DNA of 64,000 bases from an uncultured Lachnospiraceae bacterium (GCA_910588825.1 CAJURF010000003.1:29828-93827), one strand, 5' to 3'; positions 9,296 to 18,453 are shown, counted from the first letter of the stretch. The notes: generated by a model from the letters alone, not told the origin. Numbers and translations: made by a program.

Positions 9296-9322
9296 AAGCC
9301 GCCTTTTTAGCACCGCTGTATC

Positions 9323-9351
9323 TTGTACGCTTTTGAAGATTATGCTATGAT
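9323..9351 (+). promoter_or_regulatory. Promoter of the response regulator gene
   Basis: TTGTAC (9323-9328) and TATGAT (9346-9351) are spaced by 17 bases, about 40 bases ahead of the regulator start. Confidence 0.55.
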
Positions 9352-9391
9352 GTCCCCATGAACAAACACAATGAGAGGGGGCTGAATCCAT

Positions 9392-10990
9392 ATGCCCGAG
9401 GAAACGGAAATGATTCAGACTATTATTGTAGATGATGATTTTCTGGTACGCAACTATCTAAAGCAGCTGAATGCATGGGAAAAAGCCGGATATCAAATCA
9501 CCGCAGATGCACGGGACGGGGAAGAAGCTCTGGAAATTGCGGACCGGCTGAAACCGGATGTGATTTTCACAGATATCTCCATGCCCCTGGTAAACGGCAT
9601 CGAGTTCATTCAGAAAATACGTAAAAAAAATAAAACCGTCTATATTGCCGCACTCAGCTGCCATGATGATTTCGAATACGTAAAAGAAGCCATGAGACAG
9701 GGTGCCGACGAATACGTACTAAAACATTCCCTGGATGAAGACAGCCTATACGAAATGCTGCTGACCATCCGCAGACAACTGCAAAGCCGAAAGGAAAAGG
9801 CCAAAGAAGATAACCACACACAGCGCCTTATTGAAATGGGCCGGCATTCTCTGAAATATTATTATTTTAACAGCCTATTAGCGGGAAACCTTCGTCCCGA
9901 AGAGAGAGAACAGCGTAGAAAGGAAGCCGGTATCCAGGGAAAATACATAAACAGCGCTGTAATCAATCTATTGATTCCCAAATGGACAGAATTGAAAAAC
10001 AGCCTCTCTGAAATGGAATTAGAACAATACAGCCAGGACTTTCTGCAAAAGCTGTCGAAAGAAGTAAAAATCCAGAAAGATAATTCCTCATATACAGAAT
10101 GTATCTATCTGGGAGAGGGGATCTTCTGCTGTTTCGCGGATATGTCAGAACTTCGCCGCAGCAGTTTGATGAAACAAAAACTCACCAGCCTGGCCACGGC
10201 ATGTCTTCGCTGCTGTGAAAAAGAAATTTATTCTTTCAGTATCGGCGTGAGCAGTATCTGTTTTGGCAGCGAAGGAATCCGTCAGGCATACCAACAGGCA
10301 AGAGAAATGATTAAAATCGGCTTTTATGTGAAAAAGAGCATCTTATATTATGAAGAATACCCTGAAGCCGGGAAAACGCTTCCCCAGGAGGCTGAGTCAC
10401 TCCTGAATCACGCACCGTCCTATTTGAAACATCAGCAGTATGCCCTTATAAAAGAAGAATTCCTAAAGGTCATAGATGCAGCAAAAAGACAATATACAGA
10501 CAGCCGGCTGCTTCTTCACTGGCTGAAATCGCTGGACAGCCGGCTTCACGTGGAGCGCACTTCAGAACAATACGCCCAGATCGTACAAATCGAACAGCTT
10601 ATGGACATCTGCAAAGAATATCAGGGCCAGCTTATCTCCATCAGAAAATCGGCACTCCCCGAAAATACCAGCCAGGGCGTGCGGCTGGCAGTTCACTATC
10701 TGCACTCTCATTACCGGGAACAGGTGGGATTGACAGAAACCGCGGCAGCAGCAGGACTCAATCCTTCTTACCTAAGTTATATTTTTAAACAGGAACTGGG
10801 GATTGGGTTTTCTGCTTATCTTCTAGACTTGAGGATGAAATATGCCATGGAATTGCTGCAAAACACCAATGAAAAGATGAAAGATGTGGCATCTATGGCA
10901 GGATTTAATGATTATCACTATTTTTCAAAAGCTTTTAAAAAGGTGACAGGGGTCAGTCCTGCTAATTATCGGAAATCATCTTCTGGTTAA
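9392..10990 (+). CDS. YesN-type response regulator with AraC DNA-binding domain
   Basis: The 532-residue protein has an N-terminal receiver domain with acidic pocket VDDDF and phospho-acceptor D61 in DVIFTDISMP, a long middle region, and a C-terminal AraC/XylS pair of helix-turn-helix motifs (from about 430), ending with AGFNDYHYFSKAFKKVTG and SPANYRKSS. It is the cognate partner of the YesM-type kinase upstream and is expected to activate the symporter. Two starts are possible: ATG at 9392 or ATG six codons later at MIQTIIVDD; GAGGGGG upstream suits the first moderately. Confidence 0.92.
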   Translation: MPEETEMIQTIIVDDDFLVRNYLKQLNAWEKAGYQITADARDGEEALEIADRLKPDVIFTDISMPLVNGIEFIQKIRKKNKTVYIAALSCHDDFEYVKEAMRQGADEYVLKHSLDEDSLYEMLLTIRRQLQSRKEKAKEDNHTQRLIEMGRHSLKYYYFNSLLAGNLRPEEREQRRKEAGIQGKYINSAVINLLIPKWTELKNSLSEMELEQYSQDFLQKLSKEVKIQKDNSSYTECIYLGEGIFCCFADMSELRRSSLMKQKLTSLATACLRCCEKEIYSFSIGVSSICFGSEGIRQAYQQAREMIKIGFYVKKSILYYEEYPEAGKTLPQEAESLLNHAPSYLKHQQYALIKEEFLKVIDAAKRQYTDSRLLLHWLKSLDSRLHVERTSEQYAQIVQIEQLMDICKEYQGQLISIRKSALPENTSQGVRLAVHYLHSHYREQVGLTETAAAAGLNPSYLSYIFKQELGIGFSAYLLDLRMKYAMELLQNTNEKMKDVASMAGFNDYHYFSKAFKKVTGVSPANYRKSSSG

Positions 10991-11187
10991 AGTGATTCTG
11001 CGTACGAATATGGCGCTTATTTGTGCATATTGTATGATTTTCGTTTTGATATTTATATTATTTTACTAAATCCAAAAGCATTTTTGGAAAAAAACCGTCG
11101 TTTTATAACTGGATTTTCTGATTGAATCATGTTATCCTGTCACTGTTAAGATAGATATTAAGAGCAGATGGATAGGAAGTGATCATA

Positions 11188-11283
11188 ATGTTGCGTAAAA
11201 TATTTCAGGGACTTGTCAACGCCCGTTTTCAGGCATTGAGCAGTATGAACTATGAACTGCAGCGCCGCTGTACCACCAGATAA
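11188..11283 (+). CDS. Possible 31-residue small protein
   Basis: An ATG at 11188 is preceded by GGAAGTGATC and opens a 31-codon frame ending TAA at 11281-11283, just before the YjbQ gene. The product is basic and partly amphipathic (MLRKIFQGLVNARFQALSSM at its start). I know no family for it. It could be a genuine small peptide, a leader peptide for the next gene, or chance. The surrounding 10991-11187 holds nothing else I can support. Confidence 0.35.
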   Translation: MLRKIFQGLVNARFQALSSMNYELQRRCTTR

Positions 11284-11322
11284 AGAAAATTGCTTTCTGC
11301 CAGAGGAAGGAGGTATCCACTC

Positions 11323-11775
11323 ATGGCAGTTTATACAAAAACAAAAGATTACCACACAAAAGCCCATATGGGCATGATCGACGTTACAAAAGATTTCCAG
11401 GCGGCAGTCACAGAAGCCTGTGAAAAGCATCATATCAGCGCCGGAATTATCACAGGTTTCACCACCGGAGGTGTGGCCGGACTCACAACACTTGAATTTG
11501 AACCTGGAATGGTGACGAAAGATCTAAAGGAAGCTATGGACGTTTTTTCTCCTTACCGCGATAAAGACGGCCGTGTTATCCATTATAAGCACCATGACAC
11601 CTGGCACGATGACAACGGCTCCAGCCATATTAAATCTGCACTTCTCTCGCCGTTTATTACCATCCCATTCGTGGATGGCCGCATTACAATCGGACCCTGG
11701 CAGAATCTGACCTTGGTTGAGTGTGATACCAGAGACCGGCATCGGGAGATTGTTTTTCAGGTTATGGGAGAATAA
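11323..11775 (+). CDS. YjbQ/UPF0047 family protein
   Basis: The 150-residue protein matches the YjbQ family, whose members are compact metal-binding-type proteins annotated as secondary thiamine-phosphate synthase on the basis of weak activity in E. coli. Signature parts are the HHDTWHDDNGSSHIKSALL segment with conserved histidines, and GRITIGPWQNLTLVECDTRD. I choose the ATG at 11323 because GGAAGGAGG lies ten bases upstream; an in-frame start 33 bases earlier has no ribosome site. Its biological role remains uncertain. Confidence 0.85.
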   Translation: MAVYTKTKDYHTKAHMGMIDVTKDFQAAVTEACEKHHISAGIITGFTTGGVAGLTTLEFEPGMVTKDLKEAMDVFSPYRDKDGRVIHYKHHDTWHDDNGSSHIKSALLSPFITIPFVDGRITIGPWQNLTLVECDTRDRHREIVFQVMGE

Positions 11776-11800
11776 TCACCAGTGTAATTTTGTAAATCTT

Positions 11801-11856
11801 CGGCCTCCGTTGATAAGTTATGTCTAAGTAACTGCATGACTGGTCAGCGAAGGCCG
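11801..11856. terminator. Hairpin between convergent yjbQ-type gene and ptsI
   Basis: CGGCCTCCGTTGA (11801-11813) pairs with TCAGCGAAGGCCG (11844-11856) with one mismatch and one wobble. Its position between convergent genes fits a shared terminator, but there is no clear T-tract. Confidence 0.35.
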
Positions 11857-11862
11857 CTGTTG

Positions 11863-13494
11863 TTATAATATGCTGGAAAGATTCAGTCCCCGTACCACCT
11901 CCCGCACTTTCAACACCATAGATGGCGCCATGGATAATTCATCCACCCCCATCCTAAGAAAGACTTCTGTCAACGCCAAATCTGCGGCCAGTTCACCGCA
12001 GATTCCCACCCATATCCCACGTTTATGGGCATTTTCCACCACCATCTGAATCATTCTCAAAATTGCCTTGTGATGGGGCTGATAAAAATCTTCCAGTTTT
12101 CCGTTCTGTCTGTCCACTGCCAGGGTATACTGGGTCAGGTCATTGGTCCCGATACTGAAAAAATCCACCAGTTCTGCCAGTTCATCGCTGACCATCACAG
12201 CTGCCGGAGTCTCTATCATAATCCCCTGCTCAGGGAGCCGGCATGGAATCTGGTTATCTTCCAATTCTTTCTGTACTTCCTGCACAAGTTCCTGTATCTT
12301 TCTTACTTCTTCCACTGAGATAATCATAGGATACATGATAGAAAGATTTCCATAGACTGCCGCCCGCAGCAGTGCTCTCAGCTGTGTCTTGAAAATATCC
12401 GTCTGTTTCAGACAGATACGGATTCCCCGATAACCCATGGCCGGATTTTCCTCTTTCTCAAGCTTAAAATAATCTGCCTGTTTATCGGCACCCATATCCA
12501 AAGTCCGGATGATGACCTTTCTCCCATCCATGGCCTGGACTGCCTGGCGGTACACCTGAAACTGTTCTTCCTCTGTGGGAAAATCCAGCCTGTCCATATA
12601 CAAAAATTCACTGCGGAACAGCCCAACCCCTTCTGCATCGTTCTCCAATGCCGCCTCCATATGGCTCATATGGGCAATGTTGGCACACAGAGAAATCCTC
12701 TTTCCATCCAGCGTGATACTTTCTTTTCCTTTCAATTTCTGGAGAAGCCGCTTTTTCTCCCTCTCAGTCTGTATTTTGGCTTCTGCCCGTTCACGCACTT
12801 CTTCTGACGGCTCAAATATCACCTGGCCGCATTCTCCATCCACCACCGCCGTCATTCCCTCACGTAACCCTTCCAAATTCACATGCACTCCTGTCAGAGC
12901 GGGAATCCCCATCATTCTCGCCAAAATTGCCGTATGAGAGGCAGCCGAGCCGTGTACAGTCACAAATGCCAGGACTTTTCCCCTGTCCATCTGCATGGTC
13001 TCACTGGGGCTTAGATCCTCTGCCACAAGAACCGACGGCTCTGTCAAATCCGGCCTCCGGCTTTCCCCGCCCATGAGATTTTCCACCAGACGGCTGGAAA
13101 TATCCCTGATATCTGCGGATCTGGCTTTCATGTAATCATCATCCATATCAGCAAACATCCGTGAAAATCTCTCTCCAACGGTCCACACTGCATACTCCGC
13201 ATTCACTTTTTCCGTGCGGATTGTATGGCCAATTGTTTCCAGGTATTCCTCATCTTTTAATATCATTAAATGTGCTTCAAAAATAGAAGCACTGGATTTT
13301 CCCATTTCCTGTTCTGCCCTGTGGCAGAGCATTTGAATCTGTCCCTCAGCCTGCTCCAGTGCCTTTTTCAATCTGGCCGTTTCTGCCTCAGAATCCGCCG
13401 CCTTCTTCTCCACATGCCGGACCTGGGGTTTCCACACCACTACAGGACCAAGAGCAGTTCCCTTACTCACAGACTTTCCCTCTATCTTTAACAT
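11863..13494 (-). CDS. ptsI: Phosphoenolpyruvate-protein phosphotransferase (PTS enzyme I)
   Basis: Enzyme I takes phosphate from phosphoenolpyruvate and passes it to HPr for PTS sugar uptake. At 543 residues it is normal or slightly short. It has the N-terminal HPr-binding part, the phospho-histidine H187 in GSAASHTAILARMMGIPAL, and a C-terminal TIM barrel with RTLDMGADK and the cysteine motif GICGELAAD. I prefer the ATG at 13494, which follows GAGGTGG, over a GTG at 13515 overlapping the upstream stop. No HPr gene is near. It probably shares a transcript with the AGE-family gene. Confidence 0.93.
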   Translation of the reverse strand: MLKIEGKSVSKGTALGPVVVWKPQVRHVEKKAADSEAETARLKKALEQAEGQIQMLCHRAEQEMGKSSASIFEAHLMILKDEEYLETIGHTIRTEKVNAEYAVWTVGERFSRMFADMDDDYMKARSADIRDISSRLVENLMGGESRRPDLTEPSVLVAEDLSPSETMQMDRGKVLAFVTVHGSAASHTAILARMMGIPALTGVHVNLEGLREGMTAVVDGECGQVIFEPSEEVRERAEAKIQTEREKKRLLQKLKGKESITLDGKRISLCANIAHMSHMEAALENDAEGVGLFRSEFLYMDRLDFPTEEEQFQVYRQAVQAMDGRKVIIRTLDMGADKQADYFKLEKEENPAMGYRGIRICLKQTDIFKTQLRALLRAAVYGNLSIMYPMIISVEEVRKIQELVQEVQKELEDNQIPCRLPEQGIMIETPAAVMVSDELAELVDFFSIGTNDLTQYTLAVDRQNGKLEDFYQPHHKAILRMIQMVVENAHKRGIWVGICGELAADLALTEVFLRMGVDELSMAPSMVLKVREVVRGLNLSSIL

Positions 13495-13511
13495 TTCCAC
13501 CTCACCAACAT

Positions 13512-14741
13512 TCACCTTTCCCGTACTGCACAGGCAATGGATAAGTCCACCCGGCTGTAGGGGATTAGCACCGACTGCAGCGCATGGTAAAGGTCTGATT
13601 TACCCGGCCACACAGTCCCGATTGGCTGGTTATTCCGGTCCAGCTGGTGAAACCAGGAGCCATTCACATGGTCGAGAACTTTTTCGTCCAGATACTCCAT
13701 AAACTCTGCATACGCCTCTGCATAACATACCTTTTTCGTCACACGGTAAAGCACTGCAGATGTATTGACTGCCTCAGCCAGCGTCCAGTGCATTCTGTCG
13801 TGGACACAGGGATTTCCCTTCCAGTCCGTTGTATAGACAATCCCCGGTGCTCCGTCTGCATTCCAGGCATCCTCAACTGCCCGGTGAAACAGATTCTCAG
13901 CAGCTTCTATATAAGGCTGTGCATTCTGAACATCTTCCCGATACGTGGACAATGCCCATTGAGTAATCAGACGCGCCCACTCAATTCCGTGCCCCGGCGT
14001 TGCCCCGTATGGTTTAAACGGGTCATGGGGTTTTTCTATATTCTTTTCCAGATCCGGTTCCCAGTCTTTTGTAAAATGCTCCGGAATCCTCCACCCATTC
14101 TCCCCGGCCCATTTAAGGACGCGGCGGATAATACGTCCAGCCCTGTCCCTGTACTGCTCTTTCCCAATGACATCTGCAACGGCCAGAAAAGCCTCCACTG
14201 TATGCATGTTGGCATTGATTCCCCGGTAATCATCCAATATGGTAAATTCTGTATTCCATGTATCACAGGCAAGCCCCTGCTCCTCATCCCAGAAACGCCT
14301 GTCGTACAATTCCAATGCCTCCTCCAGCAGTTCCTGTGCCCCGGGTCTTCCTGCCAGATGAGCAGAACACGCAGCCAGAATTACAAATGCGTGAGCGTAA
14401 CACTGCTTGCCCGGAAGAACTTTATTGTCCGGCGTAAGCCCTGCATACCACCCTCCGTTCTCTTTATCTTTCAACTCATTGCCAAGCCCTTTTAAAGCGG
14501 CATCTGCCAGCCCCTCGCTGCCTTCATGGCCCAGAAGAACTCCTATGCTGTATACATGGGCCATACGGCAGGTAATCCATGTCTCCCGGCTGCGGTTCGT
14601 CCAGGGTGCCCCGTCATCTCCCAAATACCAGGAGCTTCCACCTGGCGACGGAAAACCATGTCCAAACTTCAGCAGCCCACTGCCAATTTCCTGTAAAAAA
14701 ATCTGATTCGCCTTTGTGTCTATCTGATATTTTTCTTTCAT
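13512..14741 (-). CDS. AGE-family sugar epimerase/isomerase (N-acylglucosamine 2-epimerase superfamily)
   Basis: The 409-residue protein has the (alpha/alpha)6-barrel pattern of the AGE superfamily: WITCRMAHVYSIG near the start, NANMHTVEAFLAVADV in the middle, and TPGHGIEWARLI with the catalytic-type histidine. Members interconvert glucose and mannose-type sugars or act as sulfoquinovose isomerase (YihS); the WYLGDDGAPW start and RETWITCRM segment resemble the isomerase branch. The exact substrate is not decidable here. Start at 14741 follows GGAAGG. It is followed 17 bases later by ptsI. Confidence 0.82.
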   Translation of the reverse strand: MKEKYQIDTKANQIFLQEIGSGLLKFGHGFPSPGGSSWYLGDDGAPWTNRSRETWITCRMAHVYSIGVLLGHEGSEGLADAALKGLGNELKDKENGGWYAGLTPDNKVLPGKQCYAHAFVILAACSAHLAGRPGAQELLEEALELYDRRFWDEEQGLACDTWNTEFTILDDYRGINANMHTVEAFLAVADVIGKEQYRDRAGRIIRRVLKWAGENGWRIPEHFTKDWEPDLEKNIEKPHDPFKPYGATPGHGIEWARLITQWALSTYREDVQNAQPYIEAAENLFHRAVEDAWNADGAPGIVYTTDWKGNPCVHDRMHWTLAEAVNTSAVLYRVTKKVCYAEAYAEFMEYLDEKVLDHVNGSWFHQLDRNNQPIGTVWPGKSDLYHALQSVLIPYSRVDLSIACAVRER

Positions 14742-14760
14742 AAAAATGCCCACCTTCCAA

Positions 14761-15108
14761 TTATATTTTCCGCTCCACAATCTTCCCCAGATATATGCCT
14801 GTCAAAATCAGGGAATAGACTGCCAGATTTCCCCAGTGGCTCAGAGCTGCAGACACAGAGATTACATTGAGAGCCAGCATGACCAGCATCATCGTCCTGG
14901 CCTTCTTCTTCGTCTCTTTGTTCCAGGAGCTGGCTTTAAACATCCTGGAAAACACCACCCACAATACCCCCCAGACCAGGGGCATTGCTATGCGGTAAAT
15001 AAGAAGAGGCACAAAATTCTCCCGGCCTGCCAGACTGGCAAGAATGCCTGGGTCAGCACAGGCCATCAAATTAATTACCCATAAAATAATTTTGCTCTTT
15101 TGATTCAT
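14761..15108 (-). CDS. Small integral membrane protein of unknown function
   Basis: I do not recognise this 115-residue protein. It has about four hydrophobic segments: IILWVINLMACADPGILASL, a stretch around IYRIAMPLVWGVLWVVF, MMLVMLALNVISVSAAL, and AVYSLILTGIYLGKIV. A basic loop SWNKETKKKA separates the halves. The ATG follows AAGGAT. It lies between DinB and the AGE-family gene in a same-strand run with short gaps, so co-transcription is likely. Confidence 0.7.
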   Translation of the reverse strand: MNQKSKIILWVINLMACADPGILASLAGRENFVPLLIYRIAMPLVWGVLWVVFSRMFKASSWNKETKKKARTMMLVMLALNVISVSAALSHWGNLAVYSLILTGIYLGKIVERKI

Positions 15109-15147
15109 CCCAAATCCTTCCCTTTATAGGACTCTATAAAATCCCGT

Positions 15148-15492
15148 TCAGATATTTTTTGAAACCACAGGTGTTTCCCATATAATGTTCCATCGGCATT
15201 CTTCCGGATAAAATAAAAGCCGGAATACCCAGGTACGCCCTCCCCACAGAGTACTGCACCTGTACTCAACCGCCAGAATTCCACAAAAATATTTCTTCTC
15301 CCTGGAATGTATCTGTATGTGGTCCAGGGTATAAATTTCCCCGTCTTCTCCTTTGAACTTTAACATTTTGGGAAGCGGTTCCCCATTGCTGGTAAACCAC
15401 ACACCGCACGCCACAGGCTCCTGGCACCCCTGTACCTTTCCCACATCCGGATGCTCTGCGTGAATCCCAATTCCCATTCCCATCACATACAT
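15148..15492 (-). CDS. Hypothetical protein (114 residues)
   Basis: No family is apparent. The protein is soluble, rich in aromatic residues and cysteines, and contains LKFKGEDGEIYTLDHIQIHS, a strand-rich segment, followed by EKKYFCGILAVEYRCS. GGGGGAG lies just upstream of the ATG at 15492; a second ATG three codons later is also possible. The gene starts 17 bases after the dinB stop, and a MITE-like end (15502-15511) fills that gap. Confidence 0.6.
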   Translation of the reverse strand: MYVMGMGIGIHAEHPDVGKVQGCQEPVACGVWFTSNGEPLPKMLKFKGEDGEIYTLDHIQIHSREKKYFCGILAVEYRCSTLWGGRTWVFRLLFYPEECRWNIIWETPVVSKNI

Positions 15493-15501
15493 CTCCCCCT
15501 A

Positions 15502-15511
15502 GAGCGTGTCT
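15502..15511. repeat. Single end of the MITE-like repeat
   Basis: GAGCGTGTCT matches the terminal sequence of the element at 3914-4073. It overlaps the dinB stop codon, so the last residues of DinB may derive from an old insertion. Confidence 0.45.
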
Positions 15512-16775
15512 ATTCTATTTTCTGTCTGCTATAATCTACTGTCCGTTTCTCCCGTGAAATCCCTCCAGATAAATGGTCAATGGCTCCCTCCAGAAATACA
15601 GCCCGTTTCACGGCGTCAATGCCATATTTTCTACGGATAACATCAATTGTCTTATCCAGTTTTTCCAATTTTTCATAGTTTCCATTGTCAAACAGATTCA
15701 TCTGGCGGGGTTCAGCCCCATCCCGTATCCTCTGAGTGTGAATTCCCAGATGACGCAGAGGCGTCTTCTTATCCCACAGCTGGTCAAAGAGCTGACATGC
15801 ATATTGATAAAGCTCCCATGTGATATTGGTGGGATTAGGCATAACCATCTGATGGCTGGAATAATGAAAATCATAGCTTTTAATCCCCACTGCAATCACT
15901 TCTGCTTTCACTTTGTGGCTGCGCAGTCTTGACCCTACAGTCTCTGCCAGTGCCAAAAGTACTTTCCTGGCTGTCCCCCTGTCTTTCACATCAAACGCAA
16001 CAGTGGTAGAATTCCCAAATCCTTTGTTGACAGGTGCTTCTGCCCTCACCTCTGCACTATCCCGTCCATTTGCAAAATTCCATATCTGTTCTCCGTGTTT
16101 GTGCAGGATCGGTTTCAAGAACGCAGGATCCGCTGCTGCCAGTTCTCCAATTGTGCTGATTCCCAGCATCTCCAGCTTGCGCCTGGCTGCTCTGCCCACA
16201 AAAAACAACTGGGATATAGGCAGCGGCCACATTTTCTCCTGAATTTCCCATGGAAACAGACTATGGGTATAATTGGGCTTGCGAAATTCTGACGCCATTT
16301 TCGCCAGAAGTTTGTTGGACGCAACTCCAATGTTTACCGTAAACCCCAGCTCCCGCTCAATCCGTCCCCGTATTTCATCTGCGGTTTCCAAAGGTTTTCC
16401 AAATAAATGCAGTGTTTCTGTCATATCCATATAACACTCATCAATACTGTAAGGCTCCACATCCGGTGTATACTCTTTCAAGATTTCCTGGAATGCACGA
16501 GAACACCGCTGATACAGACTATAATTGGGCGGCACCATATACAGCTGAGGACATTTCACTCTTGCCTGTCCAATGGTCTCCCCTGTACAGACACCATATT
16601 TTTTCGCGGGATGGCTTTTCGCCAATATAATTCCATGCCTGGATTCGGCATCGCCTGCCACAGCAGAAGGAATCTGCCGCAGGTCCACAGATGCCCCCAG
16701 ATGATGGAGCCGATATGCCGCTTCCCACGACAAAAACGCGCTATTGACGTCTACATGAAAAATAATCCGTTCCAA
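15510..16775 (-). CDS. dinB: DNA polymerase IV (Y family)
   Basis: The 421-residue protein has the Y-family polymerase motifs: FHVDVNSAFLSWEA with the first catalytic aspartate, and EPYSIDECYMDMTETL with the catalytic SIDE; the little-finger domain follows. It performs translesion synthesis. The start is a TTG at 16775, with AGGAGG 11 bases upstream. An ATG four bases earlier is out of frame, so either the TTG is used or a frameshift lies here. A good promoter sits upstream at 16802-16830. No LexA-type box was identified with confidence. Confidence 0.93.
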   Translation of the reverse strand: MERIIFHVDVNSAFLSWEAAYRLHHLGASVDLRQIPSAVAGDAESRHGIILAKSHPAKKYGVCTGETIGQARVKCPQLYMVPPNYSLYQRCSRAFQEILKEYTPDVEPYSIDECYMDMTETLHLFGKPLETADEIRGRIERELGFTVNIGVASNKLLAKMASEFRKPNYTHSLFPWEIQEKMWPLPISQLFFVGRAARRKLEMLGISTIGELAAADPAFLKPILHKHGEQIWNFANGRDSAEVRAEAPVNKGFGNSTTVAFDVKDRGTARKVLLALAETVGSRLRSHKVKAEVIAVGIKSYDFHYSSHQMVMPNPTNITWELYQYACQLFDQLWDKKTPLRHLGIHTQRIRDGAEPRQMNLFDNGNYEKLEKLDKTIDVIRRKYGIDAVKRAVFLEGAIDHLSGGISREKRTVDYSRQKIE

Positions 16776-16801
16776 ACATCTGTTCGCCTCCTTTTCCCTA
16801 T

Positions 16802-16830
16802 ATTATATACAAACATATATTCTTATGCAA
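16802..16830 (-). promoter_or_regulatory. Sigma-70-type promoter of dinB
   Basis: On the minus strand TTGCAT (16825-16830) and TATAAT (16802-16807) are separated by 17 bases, followed closely by AAGGAGG. Confidence 0.75.
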
Positions 16831-16927
16831 GAAGAAAATTTTTCCGCTTTATTAAACTCAACTATTTCCAAACCATGCATATGATAAAAAAGAAAGGCAT
16901 AAAAGACATTCATAAGGAGTTATAAAA

Positions 16928-16999
16928 TTGCCAGAATATAAAATTATGTTAGATGCCGGACATGGAGGCGCGCAATTGCGCCGCAAGCCTTGCATTTAA
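16928..16999 (+). pseudogene. N-acetylmuramoyl-L-alanine amidase, N-terminal fragment (disrupted)
   Basis: After AAGGAG, a TTG start opens LPEYKIMLDAGHGGA, the classical start of an Amidase_3 (zinc amidase) domain with the first zinc histidine in AGHGG. The frame then leaves homology at 16973 and stops at 16997-16999. The rest of the same gene resumes at 19066. The ribosome site and start are intact, so only a 23-residue peptide would be made. Confidence 0.8.
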
Positions 17000-17018
17000 G
17001 AAAACATTTTGTTAAAAT
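16990..17018 (+). promoter_or_regulatory. Promoter at the left end of the insert
   Basis: TTGCAT (16990-16995) and TAAAAT (17013-17018) are 17 bases apart, about 70 bases before the permease start, so the insert appears to bring its own promoter. Confidence 0.55.
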
Positions 17019-17085
17019 AAACCAAAAAATTGCCATAGGCAACGACTTCTTGAAGCACTCAATCACACAAAGGAGGTACTGAAAA

Positions 17086-18441
17086 ATGGTATCACAAATT
17101 TTGGCGGTTGTTATTTTCGTAGTTATGTTTTTTCTCATTATCACGGAAAAATTCGAACGCCACATTGTAACATTATCCTGTGGTCTGTTGACACTGACTG
17201 TTGTATTCGGAGCCTGCATGCAGAGTATGACCGCAGTTACAAAGACCCTTGCCCTCCACCGTATATTCGCTCTGGACTTCTGGTATCATGCAGGTGAGAC
17301 AGCCGAGTCTTCCAGCGGGATTAACTGGGCCACTATCATCTTCATCGCAAGTATGATGATCATGGTAGAAGGAATGGCAAGGGCAGGCTTTTTTAGATGG
17401 CTCTGTATACAAATCGCCAACCTAGTCCATTACAAAACCATCCCCATATTTATCACATTTATGGTCATGTCGGCTATCCTGGCCATGTTTATTGACAGCA
17501 TTACCGTCATTTTGTTTCTCGCCGCGGTAACTGTTGAACTGGCACAAGTGTTAAAATTTGACCCTGTGCCCATGATCCTTGCAGAAATTTTCTGTGCGAA
17601 TCTGGGCGGCTCTGCTACCATGTGCGGTGACCCGCCCAATATTATTATTGGAACCGCCCTGGGATATTCTTTTGGGGATTTTATTACAAATACAGGACTC
17701 ATTGCAGGCATTTCACTGGTGGTTACAGTGATTTATTTTTACTTTTGTTTTCGGAAAGAACTCCTGGACAGTTCCGGAAAATCAATCCCTGTCACCAATT
17801 ATCCAGACCCAAAGGAAGCTGTCACTGATAAAAAGGGATTTATCATAAGCTGCATCATTTTTCTGTGCGCTGTGTTTCTTCTTATCACTCATGCTCAGAC
17901 AGGACTTACCGTTGCGTTTATAGGCCTTGTCATTGCGCTGGCCACTTTACTGACATCCGCCAAATACATTCCTGACCTGATGAAAAAAGTTGACTACAAA
18001 ACCCTTTTGTTTTTTATCGGTCTGTTTATTGTTGTGGGCGGATTAGAAGAAACAGGCATTTTAACCGCAACCGCCAGTTTTATTGAAAATATCAGCGGAG
18101 GAAATGTAAAATTAATGACCGCGATTATTATATGGGTCTCTGCCATAGCAAGCGCGTTTGTAGATAACATTCCTTTCGCGGCAACTATGATACCTATTAT
18201 CAAAAGCCTGTCCGTCAGCCAGAACACCAGTCTGTCCGTACTGGCATGGGCATTGTCAATGGGTACAGATATCGGCGGAAGTGCCACACCTATCGGAGCT
18301 TCCGCAAATGTGGTGGGTACTTCTGTAGCTGCAAAACATGGACATCCTATTGGCTGGGGAGAATACTGCTGGAAAACAGCACCGGCAGCTTTACTTGTAC
18401 TGCTGATTTCTACCATATGTATCTTTATAAGGTATTTTTAA
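17086..18441 (+). CDS. ArsB/NhaD-type ion transporter (permease)
   Basis: The 451-residue protein has about 11-12 membrane segments and belongs to the ArsB/NhaD (ion transporter) superfamily. The signature NLGGSATMCGDPPNIIIG and the second-half repeat SAFVDNIPFAATMIPII with DIGGSATPIGASANVVG show the two inverted re-entrant halves. Members export arsenite, exchange Na+/H+, or carry dicarboxylates; the substrate is not decidable, and no ArsR is nearby. AGGAGG precedes the ATG. It lies wholly inside the insert that splits the amidase gene. Confidence 0.85.
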   Translation: MVSQILAVVIFVVMFFLIITEKFERHIVTLSCGLLTLTVVFGACMQSMTAVTKTLALHRIFALDFWYHAGETAESSSGINWATIIFIASMMIMVEGMARAGFFRWLCIQIANLVHYKTIPIFITFMVMSAILAMFIDSITVILFLAAVTVELAQVLKFDPVPMILAEIFCANLGGSATMCGDPPNIIIGTALGYSFGDFITNTGLIAGISLVVTVIYFYFCFRKELLDSSGKSIPVTNYPDPKEAVTDKKGFIISCIIFLCAVFLLITHAQTGLTVAFIGLVIALATLLTSAKYIPDLMKKVDYKTLLFFIGLFIVVGGLEETGILTATASFIENISGGNVKLMTAIIIWVSAIASAFVDNIPFAATMIPIIKSLSVSQNTSLSVLAWALSMGTDIGGSATPIGASANVVGTSVAAKHGHPIGWGEYCWKTAPAALLVLLISTICIFIRYF

Positions 18442-18453
18442 AGGGGGAGCTTT

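Noticed and set aside
1-14741. Sulfoquinovose degradation by the transaldolase route
   Set aside because: An aldolase of the transaldolase family and an AGE-family isomerase are both present, but they lie 13 kb apart on opposite strands, with no sulfoquinovosidase or sulfonate exporter.
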